Origin: Tetracentron sinense
Lineage: Eukaryota > Streptophyta > Magnoliopsida > Trochodendrales > Trochodendraceae
Length of the DNA: 64,000 bases
Assembly (NCBI GenBank): GCA_015143295.1
Contig: CM026567.1
Location: 13,658,416-13,722,415, forward strand
Direction: 5' to 3'
Shown here one piece after another: positions 54,374 to 64,000 of this stretch; position 1 is the stretch's first letter, and every line of letters starts with the position of its first letter. The notes beneath the pieces were generated by a model. The model ran no database searches, was not told the origin of the DNA, and was given only the letters and a program-made list of their open reading frames with translations. The translations under genes were made by a program, and so were the position numbers.

Positions 54374-55648
54374 TTATAATTTTTGCGTACCTTGCACAAC
54401 ATCGTCAGATGCCTGTGCGTCCCGTTCTGTTAAGGCAAAGACTCGGCCCCTGTTTGCCTGGCGAAGCAGCTGTGTGGTCTGAGTGGGCCGTGCGGGCCTA
54501 GATGCAGAAGCCTGTGATGACCCTTGCAGAGTAGTCTGTCGGACTAGGGGCCTGCTCCCTTGGGGCTGAACCCATGACTGTCGGCGTGGGCAATCTTTAA
54601 CCATATGGCCCTGCTCGCCACAATGAAAACATCCTCCCGATGCTCTCCGGCATTCTCCAGCCGGGTGCCTCCGACCACCACAGTTGCACTCCTCAAAAGT
54701 TGAAGAGGATGCAGGCAGCACATATCTGGTGCCCTGAGGATAAGCAGGTCGAGGTGCCTGTGAAGTCGTAGGACGAGGTGCTGTCGGTGCAAGAGGAGGC
54801 CTCTGAGTTGATGTAGGCCTAGGAGTTGGGTACGGGGACATCCTGGCCCTCTTCTTCGGTGGTGCTGAGCCACTGGACTGACCCTTCTGCATGGCTCTCC
54901 CAAAACCACTATCTCTTCTCTTTAGAAACTCCTCCGAGTTCTTTTCGGCGATCCTTGCCTTCCCCACAATCTCTCTCCAAGACTCCACCTGAAGAATGGA
55001 GACTCGATCCTTAATGAAGGGTTTCAACCCATTATCAAATTTCCAGACTCGCATCTCCTCCGTCGCGATCAAGTGCGGTGCGAATCTGGACAACTCAACA
55101 AACTTGGCCTCATACTCGCCCACACTCATATTCCCTTGCACTAGGGACATGAACTTCATTTCTTTCTGTTGCTTGACAATCTTGGGGAAGTATTGCCTAT
55201 AGAATGCATCAAGAAATTCACTCCAAGTCTAGGGCTCTCTCGCCCTAGCGGTGTCTCTTTGCCTCAACGTCGCTCTCCACCAATGATCGGCTTCTCCTTC
55301 CATCATGAAGGCAGCCCAATCTACGCTCTGCTCATCCGTGCAATGAAGAGCATGAAATATTTTCTCCAATTGCATAATCCATGCCTCTGCCACCATGAGA
55401 TTCGTAGTCCCATAGAAGGTAGGTGGATGTAGCCTTCGGAATGCCTCAAGCCCCGAAGTGTGATGAGGAGGAGGATGCACTAATGCATTAGTAGCAGTCG
55501 GCTGTCGAGCTGCCAGCATGGTGATAGTTTCCACCATAGTTTCAGCAACTGAGATATATCGGGTTGATCATCCCCCGATGGAGGGTCTCCTCCATTAACA
55601 ATGCCCCGAGTCTGGTAACCGTGACCCCGTCCACTATTACGTCTCATG
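54374..55648 (-). pseudogene. gag: Gag remnant, second minus body
   Basis: [35 protein letters not shown], the Pro/Thr-rich linker, and a Cys/His knuckle CFHCGEQGHMVKDC that is better kept here than in the first minus body. Broken, with a few breaks. Confidence 0.8.
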
Positions 55649-55956
55649 ATAAATCCTGAGGACAGTAGCAGAACATGAGTCTAACTTGTAAACTAATTTA
55701 ACCTCAATCATAACTTCAAGCTCATTTCATATTCATATAATATATATAATAGTAATACATCGAGGTATACATTGCAGTAGATAAACATATAATTTGTGGT
55801 TCTAGCGTAGGATACTAAGTTCAGTTGGATTCTAACCGGTTATGGACTAAGACTAAAGATTAGTCTATACTTGGAATACGACTCTTTCCTAAATCCTAAT
55901 GCCTTGTGTTGATCTTGGTATCGAGTACTAATGACCCTAGGGACTCTAATGGCTAA

Positions 55957-55968
55957 GCTCTGATACCA
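55957..55968 (-). other. Primer binding site, second minus body
   Basis: GCTCTGATACCA, complement of the initiator tRNA-Met site, four bases from the LTR. Confidence 0.85.
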
Positions 55969-56235
55969 CCTCTGTCGCGCCCCAAAATACCTCTTGGGAG
56001 TTTAGGGATACTTTAGGCGAGACTATACTTAACCTGGCAATCATCCTGTCAAATACACAAGGCAATATATATTGTAAACATAAGGTAATGCGGAAGCATA
56101 ATCATGTGCGGAAGCGTAACCCCAAAAAATTATTTTTCTATATATAAACTGTCTTCCAAGTTTGTACATACATGACAAAAGTAAAGGTGGACATGCCCAC
56201 CTATCAAAATACAAACTGGTAATACTCTCTGTTTC

Positions 56236-56379
56236 TCAGTAATCACCCTGAAAGGGCCAGTGGTCTAAGTCATTTGCCTCCTCTTGAGGCTCCACATATG
56301 GCTCCTCCTCGCCATAATTCTCCTCTATCCAAGGCCACTGATCACAGATGTCAAAGGGAGTCCGTGTACTTGCCGACAT
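56236..56379 (-). CDS. Small acidic frame inside the right minus LTR (47 aa)
   Basis: Same length and start (MSASTRTPFDIC) as the copy in the middle minus LTR; the core reads PWIEENY. Open over its full length. Confidence 0.45.
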   Translation of the reverse strand: MSASTRTPFDICDQWPWIEENYGEEEPYVEPQEEANDLDHWPFQGDY

Positions 56380-57954
56380 AACATGTACGGCTCAGCGTGG
56401 AATACTCAGCGAGCCAAAACTACTAGCTAACAATGTTAAAATAACAAAATACCACATGCAAGTACTCTCTAAGAACAATAATCATAATATTACATGCAAG
56501 TGCATGAGTAATTATGAATCACAAGTTCATGCTTGAAAACTCCATCATGGAAAACCGTTCTTAAAACTTGTTCTTTTCATGGAAAGCCAATCATCTTATG
56601 CATGCTTATGAGTTCTTATGAATGCTTGTGAGTCTCATATTTTCTGATGAGTTCTTATGAGCTAGCGAATTCTTATGACTTTTCTTGTGAGCTTATGAGC
56701 TTCTTTGTGAGCTTGTGAGCTTATGATCCTTGGAGACATATGCAAGATCTTAGACTTGATCCTTTTGAGCATGAAGTAACCGATCTTAGAATACCAACCC
56801 AAAGTTTGGCTTTGTCAAATGCTTATGCTTCTTTCTTATGAATGCCTTTGAAAAAACCTTTGTTCATGACTCTTGAAATACATGCTTATACATAAACTCG
56901 ATCATGCATAATTTATCGTGCTTGGTGTGCTTGTGAGCATCATTGTGTATATATGTAAAGCCTTAACAATTCATAAAGGTTCATACAAGTCATAGTAGCA
57001 ATGTAGTATCATTGGATAATTCTAAAACATAATATGTTTCCATACATTTCATCAGACCATCAAGAGTATGGCTTTTAGCCTAATTCATCACATCATTAAG
57101 ACCATGTCATTTTCATCACATCATACTAAAATCATGATTTGTTTAGGGAATAATAATGATCTCACACATGTATAACCCTATTGATTCCTGTATTGCAACA
57201 CCCCCAATTTATAAACCCCTATTTACTCATTTGTTCATATTGTGGTTCACCCAAAATCCCTTATGTGTTATTTGCATCATAACAAGACTAAAATCACCCA
57301 TTAAATCATCTTTTTCATCTTTATAGGATAACAAAACTAGATCATAGTTTTTCTTACAAATATAGTCATATTAATCCTCTTGTTGAAAAACCCCCAAATT
57401 TCAAATCCCTTATTTACTCACTTGATCATAATCTAGTTTACCCGAAATCATACATTCACTATTTGCATTATAGCAAGGTTAATCTCTATTTAAATCACCC
57501 CTTTAATCATCTTTTCTATCTTTGTATAATAACAAGGTTAGGTAGTAGAATCACTAACATCACATTCAAAATCATACTTTCACTATTGCCTGATAACAAA
57601 GCTAGATAATAGTTTTACTTACTATTTGTATCATAGCAAAGCTAGGTAGTAGTTTCACTTACTTTGCAAGGATCAAATCTTAGTGTGGAATGATGATCTA
57701 ACACAAGCTTGAGCTTGGAAATGGAGATTCACGCTCAAGAAAGAAGGTTCGAGCTTGTGGAAGCTTTGAGAAGTGATGATTCGATCTCCTCTTTGGTTTC
57801 AAACAAAATCCTCCCTTGGAAACCTAGGTTTCCTTCTTTTTCTCTCAAAAAGTCTCTCTCTAAGTGTTAGATACCTTGGACCCCCGAAAAATTGGGTATA
57901 TAAGGTATTAGCTTAGTGAAAAACATAAAAAAAAAAAAAACATTTCTGGGCAAT

Positions 57955-58059
57955 CTCACTCGAGCAGGCTTCCATCTCGCTCGAGCGGATTACTCCCTGG
58001 CTCAAAAACTCGGTTTTGATCAATCTCGCTCAAGCAGGTTTGGATCTTGCTCGAGAGAG
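57955..58059 (-). promoter_or_regulatory. Palindrome cluster CTCGCTCGAGCGAG, right minus LTR
   Basis: Four copies, all with some decay here. Same place relative to the U3 module as in the other two LTRs of the tandem. Confidence 0.5.
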
Positions 58060-58403
58060 TTTTTCTGCAAAAATGCACTTCGATAAATTGGCCATAACTT
58101 TTGACTCGCTCGTCCGATTTTGACGATTCAAATTGCGTTGGATTTGTCTTTTGAAGGAGAACAAAAGTGATCAACATGAACCTCAAGAGGGTTCCAATAC
58201 CTTTCTAAAAATTCGAGAATCGCTCTATTCCGATCAGCCATGAACGAACTAGAGCTACGTACAGTTGAGGGTATTGTTAAGCCATAATTTGTTTTTGACA
58301 CTTAGAGTATTCATATACTCTACTCCTTCATTCCAAGCACCCAAAACTTAAGAAAACACATCTTAAGGCTTAAATACATGTTAAAAAGATCTGGGGTTCT
58401 ACA

Positions 58404-61400
58404 CTTACTTGCACAAAAACATGATTGTTACTGGGAGAATAACAAGATCATTTTCTTTTTGTCTCTAAACCAATTAGGACTAAGAAGACATGTTGTCAAA
58501 GTTTTTGTCCTTCATTGCAAAATTGCTAGATTAAATCTAAGAGAAGAATAATATTCATACTTCATTCACAATGAAAAGAATATTATCTTTGCATAGAGCC
58601 GGGAAAATAATTATGCTCCCACTAACCAATTTGCACACAAAGGATACTTTCATTCTTAGATGGAAATCAAACAGTTTGATTACTTCATCAGAATAAAAGT
58701 TAGTCCAACTACAGATTCTAGGACCTGTGGGTTCTAGTGTACTATTTAGGTATAGTGAGAGTAGAGAGTTGATCTCTATCAATTCTCATAGTTATTGGTC
58801 TATTGGGCTTCCGCTTCTAGAACAATTCTAGATTTAGTTTCTCTACCAGGAAACTTGTATTCCTGTTTACAAATATCTTTTGTTATCCAGGAATTGAGAC
58901 TAAATATCTCTAATGCGAATCCCAAGCTCATCTTCCATCAAATCATATCCAATATAATTCGATTTAGCAACACCATCATGCTATTGTTTGTTATGGGAAT
59001 TATCTGAGACAAGATGTAATAAGAGTAAATTATGAAATTTCTATTAAGAGGTACTCTTCTCAATCATGGAAGACTTACCTATCTGTTTCTTTATTTCAAT
59101 GCAGAATTCCTTGAACTTTTAAAGAAGGTGAAATAAAGTTAGCTACCTCTTAATGAAAGATTCATATGGTTACGATCATCCAACTTTTGTCCCATTCCCA
59201 AGTAGAAGTTTTATCCACTCAGATTTCTCCTTCTCCTTAACAAACATGCAACTATTGCACTTATGCAAGATCATACGAAGCATTAGGAGCTGGAGGTTCC
59301 AACAATTAAGTTGGATTTGATGAGTATACAAGCTGGACAATCCTTCCAAAGGTTTTTCCATTATCCAATGACCAATTGCTTCACTATGAAGCACCATCCT
59401 TATACTTTCCTTTCTTCTCTGAAGAGCCCTTGTCCATACTACCAAAATATATTTCCAATGGAAAATCTTGGATTTCTTTCATTTGCATAAATGCTCGGGA
59501 TTTAGAAAATCCAACTCTTTTGAACATTTTTGCAAATAGTATTGAACTCTTCAAAGGTTCTTAGCCATATGCAACATGTGGGATTTCAGACAATCTGATT
59601 ACCTACTTGTTCAACATAACCATATTAAAGGACTTTGGGAGTTTGTCGAAGATCATATCCTTTAATCCCATAAATTTATCTCAATTTATCTCAGCACCAA
59701 GAATTGGGATTTATAAATCTAATGATCTCTATCATATTCTTTGTGACTAAGTTTCCCTGGTCAACTTGGTGTCCACTTGTCCTTTTATATAGTAAGCTGC
59801 CTAGCAGCCCCTATTGTATTCTGTAAACATCTCAAATGATATTTACCATTAGTAGTGAGAACTTGAGTAATTCTTTAGATGGTAAGCACAAACTTGAGAT
59901 TCCTTTTCCATTCCAAACACTTTGAATTGGTCAAGAGATTCTCATTAAAATCTTGGTAAGGTGGTTATAGAATGACATGACAATAAAACATACATCATAA
60001 TATTTCACACATAATAATATCATTAGATCAGGGCTTTCGATCTTTGATGATATTGCTCATCATTCAATCAAAATTTCATAGACCCCTCAATCTATAAAAT
60101 TAGGAAATATGTTACTTCATATTTCTAATGCATTGGGTGCCTTATAATACACATGCAATCTTCCATTTTAGGATAGTACCACACATGCACTACAAGGTGG
60201 ATAGTAACTGTCCATCATTGAGCATCTCATGCATAATTCCTTATGCAAATCAGTGATTCTCAATTTCCTTGCGACCTCCAAGGACAGCATGACTGTCACT
60301 GTTTCAGCCGTCATGTTTCTTAGTTAAGTGAAACCCATCATTCTGGTTTGTTATATGATCAAGTAGGGCTGTGCCCCCATTTTAGTTGACACTCCTATCA
60401 GGCCATACACAAACCTATCTACTATAGAAATAAAGCTTTAGGAGTTTAATACAGACTGAATTATGTCAATACCTTTTGGCAAGACAAGACTCAGGCTAAT
60501 AAATTCCTAGTCTTATTGATAATGGAAGGTCATAGGGCAATATTATCCCGTATGATAAGTTGGCCCATTTAATTCACTTAATATTTTTCTTGAGGGAAAA
60601 TAGAATATCATGAATAAATTATACATCTAATGCATATATCAACAGCATTCACAATATTTATCATTGTATCACATGTATAAAGTAATATACAAATATCATC
60701 ACATGATAATAAATCAAATTTCATTTAATTAGATCAAACTAATTCCAATGAACTCCCACTAGCCCCAAAAATCTTAATGGAACTAATCCAAGGGTACAAA
60801 GGTCAATTTTAACATCGGTGGGCTTTGGATGGTTCATTCATCCATATGATGGATTATTGGTCATACCAAGCACCATGGGCTCAAAATAACAATTATAAAG
60901 TGTCCATGAACATCAGTAAAGCCCATAAGTCAAAATTGACTATATTACCCTTTAATTCTCTACGAATTAATTTCAGCACATTAGGGTTCACCAACCCTAA
61001 GTCTAAAAGAAATTATGGGAGTCTTTAAACAACTCTCTAAGACCTCTACTAGGGTCTATAAGTGTCACTCAAGCACTTCCCAAAATCATGAATATTGTTA
61101 GTTTACATTTATGTCAATTAAGGCACAATTATCTCATAATCATGTAAGTAACATATTCCATGTAAAAATTTCAACATGGACTACATGCATCACGTCCAAA
61201 AGGGCTATAATAATGTGTTTTATTTAGACATAAACTTTTTATGTTTCAACAAAACACATATTGTGGGGTTTGATCCAATTATCCAAAATTTGCACAAAAA
61301 CGATAATCACATTATCACAAGGGTTATGGACTTTTCTAAGCAACTAAAAGCTATAACAAATCATCACATAATATAGCGACACAATGGGTCAACATGATCA

Positions 61401-63280
61401 TGCTATCTTAGAAATCCTACAACTACCCTTGTAGAACGCCTCCCAAGATTTATTCCCCATGCGATCACCATCATCTTCGATCTTCAATATGATTTCTCTA
61501 TAGAGAAAAACCAGCAACTCCTAATACTAAGATTACATCATATTCAAAATAAGAAACCTTGATAAACCACCCAAAATAAGGTGCTCAAGGGGAGTACAAC
61601 CCATAAGAAGAAAAAGAAGGGAATAGAGAGAGAAGAAGAAGGCATGATCATGGAACTCATCCACCATTCAACAAGAATATATATTAACAATTCATCAACT
61701 ATGAATAATAATATGGCATGAAAAATTACTTAGAAAGTCCATAACCTCAACAAGGGTTTTGCTAACCTTAGGAAAACTCTTTCCCATATGGTTAAGGCCT
61801 CTATTAACATTTAATAGAAAAACCCTAAAGCAAAGAAAGCAAGCATGTCAAGAATGAATTCTTAGGGCTTTAGATCATCATTAAAAGAAAACTATTTTCC
61901 TTTAATGCTTGAGAAATCATAAGATTTAATCTAACCCTAAAATTCATCCTCACATTCCTCAATTGATAAACAAATAGAAAACTCCATATTAAATTCGGCT
62001 AAGCTATGGATCTAATCCCTTCTATATTATTTTGATCTAATAACTATTAAAAGACCAAAATAAAATTCAGCAAATTGCTAATTTTTAATATCACTTTATA
62101 TTGATTCCAAAAATAAATTCAAAATCAATAATAGGTGAATTCAAAATTTTTCATAATGGCCAACTGCTTTAGGAATTATTTGATTTAACAATTAAATAAA
62201 ATAATACCCTAACCAATAGTATTAAATGTCCATAAAATAATTGATCTCTATCAATTAAAATTCACTTGAGATAAAACCTTATATCTCAACCAATGGCATT
62301 TATGTAATTACTTGATTAACTATTAATCAAATAAAAACTTATAAATACTATGTAGCCGGTAATTCTGAACACATGTAATTGATCCAAATCAACTACAATA
62401 ATTATGGTATAGTTCCCATAAACTTTTTAAGGAACCATAAAGGATATCATAATTAACATTTAATTAAATGATAGCCCGTGGACTCGAAGCAGATAATTAA
62501 ACAATTTAATTAAATCTCAGCTCGTGCTCTCGAATCAAATAATTAAACTATTTAATTAATTGATAGCCCATTAAACGATTTAATAGCATCCCATGCTCCC
62601 AAATCAAATAATGGAATTTAGGAAAAATTTGAAAGCCTCTTGGAAAATTAATTTAGAAAACTCTTTTTCCTGCTTTAAATTTTTGACTCAAGTTTTGACC
62701 TTCAAACCGATTGATTCTGGAAAAATTTTCTTCATGAAAGTTGTAGATCTTTCTGATGGCTTCGAAACGATGTACTGACGGACCTAAATCGAACTCACGG
62801 TCATAAATTTATGGCCGAAATTCCGAAACTGTATCGATTCTTGTAATCAAATACAAATCCATTGATCAATTTTAATCAAAATAAGCTTTAATCTCCAAGA
62901 ACGCTTAAGCAATGGTGTCTAACACCATGAGATTTATTAATTAACTTTTAATAAATAAAATCCCATCAATATATGCTAGCCAAAATATCAATGGGTATCT
63001 AAGTTGTCTAAATCAAAGGGAAAACTTGCCCAGGGCTCACAAGAATAAATTAAACAATTTAATTTAATATTCTAAAAGGATCTCTAAATCCTTAAAGGCT
63101 ATAATCAAGATTTAGATATCTCTAAATACCTATCCCTTATGAAAAGATGTTTTGAAAAAATCCAAAACTAAAATTAGTATCACACTAATTTATAAGGGTT
63201 TGATCTCTCCCTTAATAACTAGAGGGATCCCTTAGCCCTAATAAATGATTATCCAAGCATAGCCAAGGCTTTGATGCCAC
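58404..63280 (-). mobile_element. LARD-like element, internal non-coding region
   Basis: 4.9 kb of AT-rich sequence without a coding frame longer than 89 codons and without any reverse-transcriptase, integrase or gag motif that I can see. At its right edge, GGCTTTGATGCCA (63268-63280) is the complement of a primer site like TGGCATCAAAGCC, two changes from the initiator tRNA-Met site. This places the element on the minus strand. Purine-rich GAAGAAAAAGAAGG at about 61608-61650 is the only simple-sequence stretch. Fits a large retrotransposon derivative (LARD) with a non-coding interior. Confidence 0.65.
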
Positions 63281-64000
63281 TGAAAGTATGCCTCTTTTTA
63301 ATTTTAGGGACATAGTTCTTGGGGGGCATACATTGAATCCCAAGATCTGACTAAGATTCTAATTGATTTTATTCAATGAAGGTGGGAATAATATTTGCCT
63401 TTGCGATTTTGAAATTGTTAAGTCAAATCCACGTTAGAATAGTACTCGTAAAACTTCATAAGTGTCAAGTCTCCTGTCGATTCACACGAACCTTCTTTCT
63501 CCTTTAAAGCTTTCTCTAATGGAAGCTAATGGCCCTTCCAAATTTTCAGCTCTAGGATCTTGAAATAAAGATCCAATCTTTATTATCAAGAACCTTTCTT
63601 GATGATCAAGATCCTTGATCTTCTTCTTCTTGATTATTCAAAACTTAGAACACATAAGAGAAGAAAGGGGAGAGGGGTGACCGTACAACTCTAATAGAGA
63701 GAGAGAGGGGCGTGAGGTATTTGAGGAGAGGGAGAGAGAGATCCAAAAATTTTGGAAAATTAAATTGCCCGCAAGCCTTGGACGTCCACCTCCATTTATA
63801 AGGATTTGGGTTGCTTGCAACTCAAGAGTTCACTTTCTAATCCAATTAGAATTCCTCAATTTGTTTCCTTTTTTTATTTCTCATTAATTAATTAGAATTA
63901 ATCAAAATAGAAACTAACCTTCTCCATTAGTGTCCAACTAATCTTATCCTTATCCTAATCCAATTAGGATTCCTTGATTAGCAAGAAACGAATAAAATCC
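63281..64000 (-). mobile_element. LARD-like element, second LTR (cut by window end)
   Basis: TGAAAGTATGCCTC... matches 14079-14289 plus 31859-32362 nearly base for base, apart from the Tekay tandem inserted between them. It shows what the target of that tandem looked like before insertion (ATTCACACGAACC here). Contains CTT/GAA and GAGA runs (63610-63740). Confidence 0.8.

Larger units (their letters stand above)
33474..58403 (-). mobile_element. Tandem integrase-less Tekay-like element, minus strand, with two later insertions
   Basis: LTR (33474-36364), body (36365-40246), LTR (40247-45128, holding a solo LTR), body (45129-55972, holding another element), LTR (55973-58403). Once the insertions are set aside, the bodies are 3882 and 3879 bp. 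Both lack the integrase part that the Tekay body at 16698-21874 has. They are clearly the same element duplicated, sharing the middle LTR. No target duplication joins the outer ends (ACCCC left, CTTAC right), and the left LTR is a mosaic. Both bodies are broken many times. Older than the plus-strand tandem. Confidence 0.85.
55973..58403 (-). repeat. Minus tandem, right LTR (2431 bp)
   Basis: TGTCGCGCCCC to GGGGTTCTACA. This is the uninterrupted reference for the LTR of this group. Palindrome cluster 57955-58059, U3 module about 58088-58150, TATA-like TATATACCC (minus) near 57900, hairpin 56390-56411. Confidence 0.9.

Noticed and set aside
58404-63280. Possible host gene in the 4.9 kb stretch without coding elements
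   Set aside because: No long frame, no codon pattern, and no recognisable exon. The flanking LTRs and primer site explain it as the inside of a non-coding LTR element.

Overview
This window is plant nuclear DNA made almost entirely of repeats; I find no host gene, tRNA, rRNA or CRISPR array. The reverse transcriptases are plant chromovirus (Ty3/gypsy, Tekay-like) and plant L1-type LINE with RNase H, and the region is AT-rich with a short tandem satellite. This suggests a eudicot-like genome in a heterochromatic, perhaps pericentromeric, location. I cannot name the species.

Layout. 1-1821: part of a Tat/Ogre-like LTR and the sequence after its primer site. 1822-13393: a decayed satellite with a period near 178 bp, cut into blocks by four 5'-truncated LINEs (2185-3821, 4656-5348, 6176-7120 minus, 7839-9110), an LTR fragment (3822-4041) and a long solo LTR (7552-12360) that itself holds the fourth LINE. 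13394-14078: a minus-strand LTR piece. From 14079 past the window end: a large non-coding LTR element (LARD-like, minus strand), opened by two younger compound insertions.

Compound 1 (14290-31853, plus) is a Tekay-type retrotransposon in tandem, LTR-body-LTR-body-LTR, flanked as a whole by the 5-bp duplication TGAAC. Its first body looks whole; the second carries about two breaks. Compound 2 (33474-58403, minus) has the same LTR-body-LTR-body-LTR form, but from a related family that lacks integrase and is broken many times. A solo LTR (40765-43044) sits in its middle LTR and a pol-less element (45814-52773) in its second body. Nesting is therefore at least four deep.

The most unusual signals lie inside the LTRs. 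(1) Several LTR groups carry, about 0.4 kb before the LTR end, a hairpin followed 10-13 nt later by a small acidic open frame starting MSAG/MSAS and sharing PFD-(V/I) and PW(V/I)EE(E/D)Y. (2) LTR groups that differ elsewhere share a U3 module of about 50 bp (core AAGTTGAATCGTCAAAAT), followed in three of them by a cluster of 14-bp palindromes. The palindrome sequence differs by group but stays palindromic. (3) A hairpin beside the polypurine tract keeps pairing through a compensatory change. I do not know of earlier descriptions of (1) and (2), and I could not search.
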